This document shows positions 15,561-25,286 of a stretch of DNA of 64,000 bases, piece after piece. Every line of letters starts with the position of its first letter. Position 1 is the first letter of the stretch. Source of the stretch: DASQZT01 sp963728965 (GTDB lineage: Bacteria; Acidobacteriota; Terriglobia; Bryobacterales; Bryobacteraceae); the NCBI GenBank assembly GCA_963728965.1, contig CAVSMH010000012.1:868001-932000 (forward strand), in the 5' to 3' direction. A model generated the notes under the pieces. The model saw only the letters and a program-made list of their open reading frames with translations. It was not told the DNA's origin and searched no databases. The translations under genes were made by a program, and so were the position numbers.

Positions 15561-17408
15561 TTACCTCGCCGTCACCACCGGCAGTACCACCGCGCTCGCC
15601 GCCTTCGCGTTGCGAAAGATCCGCTGCGTCGCCTTCACGTAATCCGCCGCGTGCGCCTCGAAGATGTTCGGCACGAACCGCTGCGGGTTCCGGTCGTACA
15701 CCGGGAACCACGTGCTCTGCACCTGCACCATAATGCGATGCCCCTTCAGGAACGCGTGCGCGTTAGTGTGCAGGTCGATCGCGTACTTCACTACCTGGTT
15801 CGCCGGCACCGCCTCCGGCCGCTCGAAACCGTTGCGGAACCGCGCCCGCATAATCTCGTCGGCGATCATCAGTTGATACCCCGCCATCCGCGTCCGCGTC
15901 GCCGTGTCCGCCGGCGCATCCTCCGGATACACATCGATCAGCTTCACCACCCAGTCGCTGTCCGTCCCCGAAGTCGACGCGTACAGCTCCGCCCCTATGT
16001 CGCCCGCCACCCGCAGGTCCTGCCCCAGCGGCTCCGTCTCCCAGGAGAGTACGTCCGGCCGATGGTCCACGAATCGTTGGTCCTCCACCAGCCACACTTT
16101 CCATTCCTGCCCCGGATAGGTCGGCGGCACCGGGCGCCGCCGGTACGGCACCGGGTTGGCCGGGTCGCTCACGTACTCGTCGTAGCCCGCCTCCGCGCGC
16201 GGCGCATCGAACGCCAGCCCCCGCCCGTCCTGAAAATACAGCCGCCGCTTCTCGATCCCGTCCGATGGCGGCCACCTTTCGTGCTGCCGCCACTCGTTCG
16301 TGCCCGTCTCGAACGTGGTGGCCTCGGCCGCCTCGAGCTTGCCGATTCCGCGCAGCCAGTAGTCGAGCCACGGTTGCGCAATGTGCTCGCGATAATACTG
16401 CGCGGTGTCCGAGCCGAACGCGATCGCCCCCAGCCTCTCGCCGTTCCCTCCCCACTGCCCGTGATTCCACGGCCCCGCTACGAAGTAGTTACGATGCTCC
16501 GCGTCGCCGCCCTCCAGTGCCTCGTAGATCTTCTGCGGCCCGTAGAAATCCTCCTGGTCCCACCATCCCGCCACATTCAATATCGGCACCTTCGCCGTTT
16601 TCAAGTAGGGCGCAAACGCCAGCCGCTGCCAGAACGCGTCGTAGTTGGGGTGCTGCACGAAGTCCCTCCACGTCGGAATCCGGCCGTGAAAGTACCGCTC
16701 CTCCGCATTCGACAGCGGTCCCAGCCCCAGGTACCAGTCGTACGTATCTCCCCGATCGAACTGAAATCGGTAGTTCTCGGTCGGGCTGGTCTCGAGCATC
16801 GCCGAATACTCGAAGCCGTAGCTCAGCCGGAACGCCCCGTTGTGATGGAAATCGTCCCCCAGGAACTGGTCCGCCGGCGATGCCTGCTCGATCACCGCCT
16901 TCACCGCCGGATGCGGGTCGAGCGCCGCCATCACCGCCGTCCAGCCGTCGTACGACGTCCCCACGAACCCCGCCCGCCCGTTGTTGTTGGCGACGTTCTT
17001 GATCAGCCAGTCCACCGTGTCCCAGGCATCCGTCGTCTCATCTACGCCATTCCCATCCGCGCGATCGTGCGGCGGCCGCCCCATCACGAACTTGCCCTCG
17101 GAGTGGAACCGGCCGCGGAGGTTCTGCACTACCACGTAGTAGTTTTCGTACCGCGCCCGCCCGATCGCGGGCAGCCCTCGCTCCACCGTTTGCCGGCTCG
17201 GCACCCCATACGGCGTCCGGTCGATCAGAAACGGCAGCGGCCCCTTCGGCTCCTTGGGCGACAGGATCACGGTCTCCAGCCGCACCCCGTCCCGCATCGG
17301 GATCATCGCTTCCTGGAAATTCACCGCAACCGCCGCCTCCTGGCCTTCCCCCAGCAGCACTGCCAGCAGCGCCCCGGCGGCGAGCGCAAACACCAAGCCT
17401 CGGCTCAT
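15561..17408 (-). CDS. CocE/NonD-family X-Pro dipeptidyl-peptidase-like hydrolase, exported
   Basis: A 615-residue protein. Residues 1-29 look like a signal peptide. The alpha/beta-hydrolase core begins with EAMIPMRDGVRLETVI, and the nucleophile elbow GFVGTSYDGWT carries the catalytic Ser. GWWDQEDFYG and the FVAGPWNHGQWG segment contribute the Asp and His of the triad. The C-terminal jelly-roll domain (about 380-610) includes DSDWVVKLIDVYPEDA. The family includes cocaine esterase, glutaryl-7-ACA acylase and X-Pro dipeptidyl peptidase, so the substrate is an ester or amide that cannot be named. It converges on the DUF421 gene with four bases between stops. Confidence 0.92.
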   Translation of the reverse strand: MSRGLVFALAAGALLAVLLGEGQEAAVAVNFQEAMIPMRDGVRLETVILSPKEPKGPLPFLIDRTPYGVPSRQTVERGLPAIGRARYENYYVVVQNLRGRFHSEGKFVMGRPPHDRADGNGVDETTDAWDTVDWLIKNVANNNGRAGFVGTSYDGWTAVMAALDPHPAVKAVIEQASPADQFLGDDFHHNGAFRLSYGFEYSAMLETSPTENYRFQFDRGDTYDWYLGLGPLSNAEERYFHGRIPTWRDFVQHPNYDAFWQRLAFAPYLKTAKVPILNVAGWWDQEDFYGPQKIYEALEGGDAEHRNYFVAGPWNHGQWGGNGERLGAIAFGSDTAQYYREHIAQPWLDYWLRGIGKLEAAEATTFETGTNEWRQHERWPPSDGIEKRRLYFQDGRGLAFDAPRAEAGYDEYVSDPANPVPYRRRPVPPTYPGQEWKVWLVEDQRFVDHRPDVLSWETEPLGQDLRVAGDIGAELYASTSGTDSDWVVKLIDVYPEDAPADTATRTRMAGYQLMIADEIMRARFRNGFERPEAVPANQVVKYAIDLHTNAHAFLKGHRIMVQVQSTWFPVYDRNPQRFVPNIFEAHAADYVKATQRIFRNAKAASAVVLPVVTAR

Positions 17409-17440
17409 AGGGCAATTCTACTCCGCGCCGCTCCACCCCT

Positions 17441-19444
17441 CTATTCCGCGCCCACCGTCACCGTGTGCTGCCCTTGCGGCAGCAGAATCGTCATACTCCC
17501 CGCCGCTACCGTCAGGTCTTTGCCGTCCACCCGCACGCTCTTCGGCGCCCGGTCCAGGATCGCGATCGCCCGCGATGCCGACTGGTAGGAGAATTCGATC
17601 GCCCCGCCCTGCCCCACGCATGCCGACCGCAAATCTCCATTCAGCCGCACCAGCCGCGGCCCCCCCGGCTTTTCGGTTGCCGCTTCCACCGTGTGCACTC
17701 CCGCCGGCAGCCATACCGTTTCATCGTCGATCGCCGGCCACGGTTTGCCGTCCACTATGGCCGCCCCTTTCCACGGAATCCCCACGCCCGTCACCGATGC
17801 CACCACCGTCGCCTGTCCGGGCTTGTCTACCCGCGCCGCGGCCGCCGCCGCGGACGGCAGCAGGCGCCAGTCGGCTGTCCCCAGCGAGCTCTCGAAATAC
17901 AATGCCACCCGTCCGAAGTTGGCCGCCGCGTTGTGTACCAATTGAAACAATTCCGTCCCCGTCTGTTGTTTCGTCGGGTACACATTCTGGTAGCGCTCCA
18001 CGATATTCAGGTCGATCGCCAGGCTCTCGTGGTGCGGCGTCAGCTCCCGGTACCGCTCCGCGATATCGTGGTATCGCTTCGCGGCCAGGTGCCACAGCGT
18101 CGCCGGGTCCTCGATCAGAAACGTCACGTTGTGTTTGTCCAGCAGTGGCAGCACCCGCGCCGCATCCGCCCCGATCGCGTCCCGCATCCCCGTGTCGAAC
18201 CGGTCGTCCACGTGCGTCAGCACCAGGTCCAGGTACGGCTTCTGCGCCCGCACCGTCTCCAGCTGCCCGATCCATTCCTCCTGCATCTTGCGCGCCAGCC
18301 CAGCCCGGTAGTCCAGAAACGCCCGGCGGAATCCCTCGTCCTTTCGTTCCCCGAAAATCTCGATCGGGTCGAACCCGTTCAGCTTCCGAAACGCCGCCCG
18401 CACATCGTCGTTCATCGGTGTGAACCGCGACGGGTTGTCGATCCCTTGCAGCGATTCGAAATACAGCTCCGCCAGGTTGATCCCGTCCCAGTCGAACCGG
18501 CCCGCCAGCTCGCTCACCCCCTTCGCCACCGCCCGAAAACAGTCCCGGTTCTGAAGGTTCATCAGCTTGCGCCAGTCGAGCTGCGCGTCCTGCAGCAGCG
18601 CCGTCTTCTCCCGCCACTCCGGGTGATCGCTCCAGAATTTCTCGCTTACGTGCGGCAGTTCCAGCCACGCGTATACCAGGATCCCTTCGCGGTGGCACGC
18701 TTCGATCAGCCGCTTCAAATACGCGTCCCGTTCCTCGTCCCCCTCCCAGAAATGCCACGCCGCCACGTGCAGCGCCGCAATCCCCGACTTGCGCCACCGC
18801 GCCGCGAAGAAATCCACGTCTACCCGCGACCGGTACGACGAGTCCATGAAGGCCCACAGCCGCGACGACCGGAACGGCGGCTCCAGCCCCAGCTCGCACA
18901 GCGCGTCCAGCAGGAACGGGAACCGTTCGTACCCGCGTTCCCCCGGAGCCGCCGCCACCCACAGCACCGCCCCCGCTCCCATCTTCTGCCCCGCCACCAT
19001 CGGCGCGCCCGTCCATCGCTCCCGCGCGAATAACTGCGCTTCCGCCGGCACCTCGAACACCGGCAGGTCCAGCCCCTTCTCCCACACAATCGGCAGCTCC
19101 GGATGGCGCGCGCTGATCAGGCTGCTCACCCGCACCGTTCCCGTGTCCGGCCGGAATCCGAACTGCGCCGCCAGCGTGGACTCTCCCTCCAGAATCAGAA
19201 TCGCGCCCTTCTCCACTCGCTCCGGCCAGTCCTTCGCCGCCGCCGCACCCGCCCCCGCCACGAACACCTGCGACTGCGATGCCGCCTGCGCCTGCAATCC
19301 GATCGCTCCCAGAATCTCGGGCCACGACCCCGCTTCTCCCGCGATCACCGTGAAATACGGGCCCCCCGCCGCGTCCAGGTTCCATGCCCCCGCGAGCAGC
19401 GCCGCCACCGCCGCCAGGCGGACCACCCTACCGCGTGAACGCAT
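17441..19444 (-). CDS. Exported glycoside-hydrolase-like (TIM-barrel) protein
   Basis: A 667-residue protein from the ATG at 19444, preceded by GGGGGTG and overlapping the TPR-barrel gene by 17 bases. Residues 1-26 are a signal peptide. The middle (about 205-480) resembles a bacterial glycoside-hydrolase-like barrel: DVDFFAARWRKSGIAALHVA, ILVYAWLELPHVSEKFW, RFDWDGINLAELYFESL, and the LDLVLTHVDDRF strand. The C-terminal third (about 540-667) is beta-rich. The layout recalls the glycosidase-like domain of PgaB/PelA exopolysaccharide proteins, but no deacetylase domain was seen. Enzyme activity and substrate are inferred, not shown. Confidence 0.7.
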   Translation of the reverse strand: MRSRGRVVRLAAVAALLAGAWNLDAAGGPYFTVIAGEAGSWPEILGAIGLQAQAASQSQVFVAGAGAAAAKDWPERVEKGAILILEGESTLAAQFGFRPDTGTVRVSSLISARHPELPIVWEKGLDLPVFEVPAEAQLFARERWTGAPMVAGQKMGAGAVLWVAAAPGERGYERFPFLLDALCELGLEPPFRSSRLWAFMDSSYRSRVDVDFFAARWRKSGIAALHVAAWHFWEGDEERDAYLKRLIEACHREGILVYAWLELPHVSEKFWSDHPEWREKTALLQDAQLDWRKLMNLQNRDCFRAVAKGVSELAGRFDWDGINLAELYFESLQGIDNPSRFTPMNDDVRAAFRKLNGFDPIEIFGERKDEGFRRAFLDYRAGLARKMQEEWIGQLETVRAQKPYLDLVLTHVDDRFDTGMRDAIGADAARVLPLLDKHNVTFLIEDPATLWHLAAKRYHDIAERYRELTPHHESLAIDLNIVERYQNVYPTKQQTGTELFQLVHNAAANFGRVALYFESSLGTADWRLLPSAAAAAARVDKPGQATVVASVTGVGIPWKGAAIVDGKPWPAIDDETVWLPAGVHTVEAATEKPGGPRLVRLNGDLRSACVGQGGAIEFSYQSASRAIAILDRAPKSVRVDGKDLTVAAGSMTILLPQGQHTVTVGAE

Positions 19445-21356
19445 ACCACACCCCCGCGCGTACATCGTTGAATCGTCCCTCCTTCACCAAATACCACCCG
19501 CGCATTGCGTCCACCGTGAAGTACATCGATTTCGGCAGCCCCGCTCCCGAAATTCGCAGCCCCGCTCCCACCTCGCCAAAGTTCGCCCACTCCTGCCGCT
19601 GGCTGTCGAACACCACGTTGCCTTCCCCGCCAACCTGCACCCGAAACACCCGCGGACCCGCCGTGTATCCCGCCCGCAACTGGTTGTAACTCAGCACCTC
19701 GTTGCCAAACCGGCTCATGAACACGCCATCCACCGCCGCCTCCGCGAACCGGCCCGGCGATTCACCCCGCAGCGTGTGCCCCATGCCCCGCGTCAACGAC
19801 ACTCCCCCGCGATAGTCCGGCATCATGTGATGCGTGAGATAGTTGTACGCCAACCCCGCTTCCGCCCACGCCAGCGCCCCGTGCCACGGCCCCGCCGCCA
19901 TCCCTACCCCCGGTATCACCGAGCTCTCCGACAGGTACTGCGGAATCACCGCCCCGATCGTCTTCCGCGTGTCTCCCACGAATCGCATGCTCGCGTATGC
20001 CCGCACCTTCCCCTTCAGCCGCACCTCGGTCTTGATCTGCGCGTACGAAAACAGGTCGTGCCACCGCGTCGAAAACATCGGATACACCCAGCCGGTCGTG
20101 CGGACTCGCTGTAGCGATGCGTGCAGCCCCCGCCATCCCTGCTCGGCCTCCTTCGCCACCTCCGCGTCCGGACTCTTGCGCGCCATATCGAACCAGTACA
20201 CCGCCTGCGCGTCGTCGTGCAGCATGTTGTTCGTCCAGCCCAGCTTCAGCATCACTTCGAAATCCGCCGGATCCGCCTCGTTCGCCGCGCGGAGGTAGCG
20301 GAGCGCGTCCTTGAGGTAGCCGGCCTTCAAGCTGCGCTCCGCCATTTCTTTGGAAGAGGTGTTCTGGGAAACCTGAGGCATGTGCAGAACGGCGCGGACG
20401 CGGTTGGCGAGTTCCACGTCCTTGCCGGCGAGAACGCGGTCGAACAGCGGTTGCGCCGCTCGATCGCCTTTGGCGTTGAGAAGAAATCCAAGCTGCGTCA
20501 CCGAAAGCAGATCGTCGGGCGCCTTGTCTACGATCTGCTGAAACTCCGTCTCCGCGTCCGCCTGCCGGTTCATCCGCAGCAGCAGGTACGCCAGCTCCCG
20601 GCGCATCCCGATGTTCGCTGGATCCAGCTTCAGCGCGCTCTGAAACTCGTACACGTACGGGTAGCGGTCCGGAAGCAGCTCGCGCGCCAGCTCCGCCGCT
20701 CGCGCCTCGCCCCCGCGCGACGCCGCCACCAGCGCCGCCGTCGCGTCATCCGTCCGCCCGAGAGCCTTCCACACCCGCCCCAGGTCCACCAGCACATATC
20801 GCCGGTCCGGCAGCGCACGCCAGGCCTTTTCGTAATGTTCCGCCGCCAGTTCCAGCTCGTCCCGCTGTTCGGCCAGCGACGCCAGCTCGAAATGCGCGCT
20901 GAAATCGTTCGCCCCCATGCCGATGGCCTTCTTCCACCGCTCGATACCCTCCGCCAGCGGCCGGTCGATATTCTGGAATGCCTGCTCCGCCGTGGCGTTG
21001 CCCGTCTTGCGGATGCCATCGAAGATCCGCCGCGCTTCCGCCTTCCGGTTCGCTTCGTTGCACAAAAACGCGTATTCGAGCGCCACCTGCGTGTCTGCCG
21101 GGTCCAGCCGCATGGTCTCGCGGAACTGTTCCATCGCCCGCGCGTTCTCGCCCACTTTCAGGTAGGCATACCCCAAGTCCTTCCGCACCGGCGCCCGTTC
21201 CGGCGCCAGTTCCACCGCCTTCCGGAATGACTCGATCGCTCGCTCGTAATCCTTCGCCCGGAGCGCCTCATAGGCCCGTTCGAGCGGCTCATACGCGGGG
21301 TCCCCTTGCTGGGCCCCGGCCAGCGATAACGCTACTAGTAGTACGACAAAGCGCAT
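19428..21356 (-). CDS. TPR-repeat outer-membrane protein with C-terminal beta-barrel-like domain
   Basis: A 642-residue protein with a signal peptide (about 1-15, cut near AGA). Residues about 20-420 hold some eight to ten TPR units, such as YEALRAKDYERAIESFRKAV and DLGYAYLKVGENARAMEQFR. From about 430 alternating hydrophobic strands begin (KGKVRAYASMRFVGD, FRVQVGGEGNVVF, SMYFTVDAMRGWYLV), ending VRAGVWYAFTR, as in an outer-membrane barrel. This TPR-plus-barrel plan is that of PgaA, PelB and BcsC, which export exopolysaccharide. No synthase gene lies beside it. The 17-base overlap with the glycosidase-like gene argues for a joint function. Confidence 0.75.
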   Translation of the reverse strand: MRFVVLLVALSLAGAQQGDPAYEPLERAYEALRAKDYERAIESFRKAVELAPERAPVRKDLGYAYLKVGENARAMEQFRETMRLDPADTQVALEYAFLCNEANRKAEARRIFDGIRKTGNATAEQAFQNIDRPLAEGIERWKKAIGMGANDFSAHFELASLAEQRDELELAAEHYEKAWRALPDRRYVLVDLGRVWKALGRTDDATAALVAASRGGEARAAELARELLPDRYPYVYEFQSALKLDPANIGMRRELAYLLLRMNRQADAETEFQQIVDKAPDDLLSVTQLGFLLNAKGDRAAQPLFDRVLAGKDVELANRVRAVLHMPQVSQNTSSKEMAERSLKAGYLKDALRYLRAANEADPADFEVMLKLGWTNNMLHDDAQAVYWFDMARKSPDAEVAKEAEQGWRGLHASLQRVRTTGWVYPMFSTRWHDLFSYAQIKTEVRLKGKVRAYASMRFVGDTRKTIGAVIPQYLSESSVIPGVGMAAGPWHGALAWAEAGLAYNYLTHHMMPDYRGGVSLTRGMGHTLRGESPGRFAEAAVDGVFMSRFGNEVLSYNQLRAGYTAGPRVFRVQVGGEGNVVFDSQRQEWANFGEVGAGLRISGAGLPKSMYFTVDAMRGWYLVKEGRFNDVRAGVWYAFTR

Positions 21357-21433
21357 ATCACCTTAGGGAGATAGTGCGCCGTGCCCCACGTTCCTCGCAA
21401 GATTTCTTACCACCCCCGCTACCCCATGCCAGA

Positions 21434-22861
21434 ATGAAAAGCATGCCGCGCTCCAGCGGAATCCTGCTCCACCCTACTTCCCTCCCCGGCCCCCATGGCA
21501 TCGGCGACCTCGGCCCCGCCGCCTTCCGTTTCGCCGACTGGCTCTCCGCCGCCGGCCAAAAGCTCTGGCAGGTCCTCCCGCTCGGCCCCACCGGTTATGG
21601 CGAATCCCCCTACCAGCTCTTCTCCGCCTTCGCCGGCAACCCCCTGCTCCTCAGCCTGGACCTCCTCGGCATCCACGAGCCCGCACCCCCCTTCCCCGCC
21701 ACCCATGTCGACTTCGAGCGCGTCATCCCCTGGAAAACCGCCATGCTCCGGCGCGCCTTCGAAGCCTTCCACCCCGACGACGAGTTCGCCGCTTTCCACC
21801 GCCAACACGCCGCCTGGCTCGAACCCTTCGTCCACTTCATGGCCCTCAAACACGCCCACGGCGGCACCTCCTGGACCGAGTGGGATCCCCGCCTCGCCCC
21901 CGACCCCCGCGAAAAGCAGTACCACCGTTTCCTCCAGTTCCACTTCTTCCGCCAGTGGAACGCCCTTCGCGAGCACTGCACCCGCCTCGGCATTCGGTTC
22001 CTCGGCGACGTGCCCATCTACGTCTCCCACGACAGCGCCGATGCCTGGTCCCATCCCGACCTCTTCCGCTTCGATGCCGTCTCCGGCGTCCCTCCCGATT
22101 ACTTCAGCGCCACCGGCCAGCTGTGGGGCAACCCCCTCTATCGCTGGGACCGTATGGCCGGGGACGGCTACGCCTGGTGGATCGACCGCATGCGCGCCAC
22201 CTTAAGCCGGTTCGATGTCGTCCGCATGGATCACTTCCGCGGCTTCGAAGCGTTTTGGGAAGTCCCCGCCGGCGAGACCACCGCCGTCCGCGGCCATTGG
22301 GTCCAAGGTCCCGGCGCCGATCTCTTCCGCGCCCTCACCGCCGCCCTCGGCCCGCTCCCCATCCTCGCCGAGAACCTCGGTGTCATCACTCCGGAAGTCG
22401 AAGCCATCCGCGAACAGTTCGCCTTTCCCGGTATGGCGGTGCTCCAATTCGCCTTCGGCAACGACCCCCAGGCGCCCACCTTCCTGCCCCACAACTACGT
22501 CCGCAACCTCTTCGCCTACACCGGCACCCACGACAACGACACCGTGGTCGGCTGGTGGCAAAGTAAAGGCGGCGACAGCACCCGCACTCCCGCCGATGTG
22601 CAGGCCGAAAAAGCGCGAGCCCGTGCCTACCTCGACACCGACGGCAACGAAATCCACTGGAAGATGATCCGCACGATCCTCGCCTCCGTCGCCGATTCCG
22701 TCATCTTCCCTCTCCAGGATGTCCTCGGTTTGGGCACGGAAGCCCGCATGAACACCCCCTCCACTCCCAGCGGCAACTGGCGCTGGCGGGTCACCGGAGA
22801 AGCCCTCACCCCTTCCTGCGCCGGCCGCCTGTCTACCCTCACCGCCCTCTACGGCCGCTGA
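21434..22861 (+). CDS. malQ: 4-alpha-glucanotransferase (GH77 amylomaltase)
   Basis: A 475-residue protein from ATG 21434; a second ATG three codons on is possible. It opens SSGILLHPTSLPGPHGIGDL and continues with WQVLPLGPTGYGESPYQ and GDVPIYVSHDSAD. VVRMDHFRGFEAFWEVP contains the nucleophile Asp, PILAENLGVITPEV the acid/base Glu, and AYTGTHDNDT the third catalytic Asp, all intact. The enzyme transfers glucan chains between alpha-1,4-glucans in glycogen and maltodextrin use. Its last 13 bases overlap the convergent DUF1697 gene. Confidence 0.95.
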   Translation: MKSMPRSSGILLHPTSLPGPHGIGDLGPAAFRFADWLSAAGQKLWQVLPLGPTGYGESPYQLFSAFAGNPLLLSLDLLGIHEPAPPFPATHVDFERVIPWKTAMLRRAFEAFHPDDEFAAFHRQHAAWLEPFVHFMALKHAHGGTSWTEWDPRLAPDPREKQYHRFLQFHFFRQWNALREHCTRLGIRFLGDVPIYVSHDSADAWSHPDLFRFDAVSGVPPDYFSATGQLWGNPLYRWDRMAGDGYAWWIDRMRATLSRFDVVRMDHFRGFEAFWEVPAGETTAVRGHWVQGPGADLFRALTAALGPLPILAENLGVITPEVEAIREQFAFPGMAVLQFAFGNDPQAPTFLPHNYVRNLFAYTGTHDNDTVVGWWQSKGGDSTRTPADVQAEKARARAYLDTDGNEIHWKMIRTILASVADSVIFPLQDVLGLGTEARMNTPSTPSGNWRWRVTGEALTPSCAGRLSTLTALYGR

Positions 22862-23409
22862 CCTTCCCGCGCTTCCGCCATCTCCAGCAGATTCCTCACC
22901 GTATTCCAGTTCCTTCCCGTCGCGGGCGTCTTCAGCGTCCGTTCCAGCCGCGCCATCGGCAGCCTGGGCCGCGCCATCCCGTTGGGGAAGTAGATGTAGA
23001 ATTCCCGCGCGTCCATGCGCACTTCTTCCGGCGCCGCCTCGATCGCCCGCACCTTCTCCCGCGCTTCCGCCCCGGGATCGCTCGCCAGAAACAGCACCAG
23101 CAGTTTGCTCGGCTCCACGTCCTTCCGCTCCGCGAACGGATTCCGCGCCACCGCATCCCGCAGCTCCGCCGTCGTCCGCAGGATCACGTCCGGGCGGAAC
23201 CCGAAGCTGCGTTCGATTCCGTCTTCGATCTTCCCGCCCAGCCCGGCCAGGTCCCGCTTCGCCGTCCGGAACACGACGTTCCCGCTCTGCACGTAGCTTT
23301 CGACATCGCGCAGCCCGAGCGATTCGTACAGTTCCCGCAACGCCCTCATCTGGATCTTCTGGTGCCCGCCCAGGTTCACCCCGCGGAGCATCGATACTAC
23401 GCCCGCCAT
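22849..23409 (-). CDS. DUF1697 domain protein
   Basis: A 186-residue soluble protein matching DUF1697 (PF08002). It opens with VSMLRGVNLGGHQKIQMRAL and carries ESYVQSGNVVF, then the C-terminal FYIYFPNGMARPRLP and ATGRNWNTVRNLLEMA blocks, all diagnostic. The family is widespread and its function is unknown. It lies downstream of the S10 peptidase gene on the same strand, ten bases after that stop, so the two may be cotranscribed. Confidence 0.9.
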   Translation of the reverse strand: MAGVVSMLRGVNLGGHQKIQMRALRELYESLGLRDVESYVQSGNVVFRTAKRDLAGLGGKIEDGIERSFGFRPDVILRTTAELRDAVARNPFAERKDVEPSKLLVLFLASDPGAEAREKVRAIEAAPEEVRMDAREFYIYFPNGMARPRLPMARLERTLKTPATGRNWNTVRNLLEMAEAREGQRP

Positions 23410-23418
23410 CCCTCCCCC

Positions 23419-24996
23419 CTATGGCGCAGTCGGCATCGCCCCCGCCATGAACGCCGCGGTGTCCTTCTTCAGCTTTACGATCGAGTCGCTGTCGATGTAC
23501 AGCATGTGCCCGGCTTCATAAAAGTCCCACGTGATGTTCTTGTGCATCTCCGGGTGCAGGCCCATGTGGTTGAACGTGTACTGCGCCGCGAAGTACGGCG
23601 TCGCCAGGTCGAAGTAACTCGCCGCCACCATCACCTTCAAGTACGGGTTCTTCGCAAACGCGTTGCGCAGCAGCGTCGTCGTCTCCGCGAATCCGTTCTG
23701 CACGCCCCAGTCCCACGGCATAGTGCCGCCGCTCACGTGGTACAGCAGGTCCGTCTTGTATCCCAGCTCGTTGCGCACGTAGTTCGTGAATACCGCCGTG
23801 AACACCGGCGCAATCGCCGTGTTCGACGGGTCGAACTCCGCCGTTTCGCCCGTGTTCAAAGATGCCGGTCCCGTCAGCCGCCCGTCCAGCCGTCCGATCG
23901 TCTGGTGCTTGTCGCGCAGAAGCTGCCGCATGAAATGCTGCACGTCGCTCCGCAGGTTGCTCTCGTCGATGTACCGCGCCTCCAGCCCCGTGTACCGCGC
24001 CAGTTTCTCGATCACCGCCTTCCGTTCCGCCGCCGGCAGTTCGTCGCCCTTGTTCAGCGCCGTGGCGTATTCGCCCATCGCAAAGCCCTCCACCTCCTTG
24101 AGAAAGGGCCGCAGTTCCTTGCGCTGCAAATCCGCCGCGACTTTCTTGTGAAACCACGCGTCCGCCGCGTAAGTCGGCAGCTCCAGCATGTACACCAAAT
24201 CGTCCGACCGCGACCAGATCGTCTCCAGGTTCAGCGTCGTCGAAATCAGGATGATCCCGTTGAACGCGATTCCACGGTCGATCAGGTAGCCCCCCAGCCC
24301 CGCCGCGCGGAATGTGCCGTAGCTCTCCCCCGCCAGAAACAGCGGCGACACCGTGCGCCCATTGCGCACCAGGTACATGCGGATGAACTCGCCCACCGAC
24401 GCCAGGTCGCCCTGCACCCCGTTCATGCGCCGTGCCACTTCCTGTGTCTTGGCCCGGCTGTATCCGGTGCCCACCGGGTCGATAAACACCAGGTCCGTCT
24501 GGTCCAGCCACGTGTGCGGGTTGTCTTTCACCTGGTAGGGCGGCGGCGGCATGGCGCCGTTGTTCAACAGTTTCGGACTCCGCGGTCCCATTGCCCCCAT
24601 GTGGACCCAGATCGATGCCGATCCCGGCCCCCCGTTGAACGCGAACGTCAAGGGTCGCTTGCCGAGGTCCGTCACGCCCTCCAGCGTGTACGCGACATAG
24701 AAGATGTGAGCTTCGGTTTCACCCGCCGCATCTTTGAGCGGCATCTGCGCCGCCGTCGCCGTGTAGTGCAGGGTCTTTCCCCCGACCTCCACGGAGTGGT
24801 GCGTCACCACCGGCGTCTCGTCCACCTCTCCGCTGAAAACCGCCCCGGGAATCCGCGGTGCCCGCGCCGCTTCGCTGCTCCCTCGCCGTCCTCCCGGTGG
24901 TCGGGTTTCGGCCGGCACGGCCGGCGCCGGCGCGCGCTCTTGAATCGGCGCCTGCGTCTGCTGCATCAAAAACAGGATCAAAAACGGAGCCACCAC
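23419..24996 (-). CDS. Serine carboxypeptidase (peptidase family S10), exported
   Basis: A 525-residue protein. The GTG at 24996 is preferred over a farther ATG at 25053 because GAGGT lies about nine bases upstream and the new N-terminus is a compact signal peptide (VAPFLILFLMQQTQA). Family motifs are FAFNGGPGSASIW (oxyanion region), FIDPVGTGYSR, and FLAGESYGTFRAAGL with the nucleophile Ser. The Asp and His are expected near SYFDLATPYFA and FYEAGHMLYID. It should remove C-terminal residues from peptides in the periplasm. A Pro/Ala-rich linker (about 20-50) precedes the catalytic domain. Confidence 0.92.
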   Translation of the reverse strand: MVAPFLILFLMQQTQAPIQERAPAPAVPAETRPPGGRRGSSEAARAPRIPGAVFSGEVDETPVVTHHSVEVGGKTLHYTATAAQMPLKDAAGETEAHIFYVAYTLEGVTDLGKRPLTFAFNGGPGSASIWVHMGAMGPRSPKLLNNGAMPPPPYQVKDNPHTWLDQTDLVFIDPVGTGYSRAKTQEVARRMNGVQGDLASVGEFIRMYLVRNGRTVSPLFLAGESYGTFRAAGLGGYLIDRGIAFNGIILISTTLNLETIWSRSDDLVYMLELPTYAADAWFHKKVAADLQRKELRPFLKEVEGFAMGEYATALNKGDELPAAERKAVIEKLARYTGLEARYIDESNLRSDVQHFMRQLLRDKHQTIGRLDGRLTGPASLNTGETAEFDPSNTAIAPVFTAVFTNYVRNELGYKTDLLYHVSGGTMPWDWGVQNGFAETTTLLRNAFAKNPYLKVMVAASYFDLATPYFAAQYTFNHMGLHPEMHKNITWDFYEAGHMLYIDSDSIVKLKKDTAAFMAGAMPTAP

Positions 24997-25286
24997 GTCG
25001 TAAGTACCTCGCAATAGGTAGAGGATACCATTCAGGCTCCCGATGCAATGCAAGCCCTCGGGCCGATTGGGCTCGGGAAGCTCGGAGGCGCTAAGGGCGG
25101 TGCGGCCACGGCAAAGGCCCTCACCTCTTCACGCCTTCATGTCGCGCACCCATTGGTCGAGGAACGCTTTTCAACTAGCGCCGAGAGTGTCGCGGCCAAC
25201 GGATTCCCGGTACTCTACCCCTTGCGACTAGTACCCGTCGCCGAGACGGATTTAGCTAAAATGTCACTCAAGGAAGGAGGGATAAC

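Noticed and set aside
15651..17588. 645-codon plus-strand frame
   Set aside because: Antisense of the CocE-type hydrolase; Arg/His/Pro-rich with no domain.
25000..25286. tRNA or attachment site at the island's left edge
   Set aside because: No cloverleaf or T-loop motif and no repeat matching the other edge could be found by eye.
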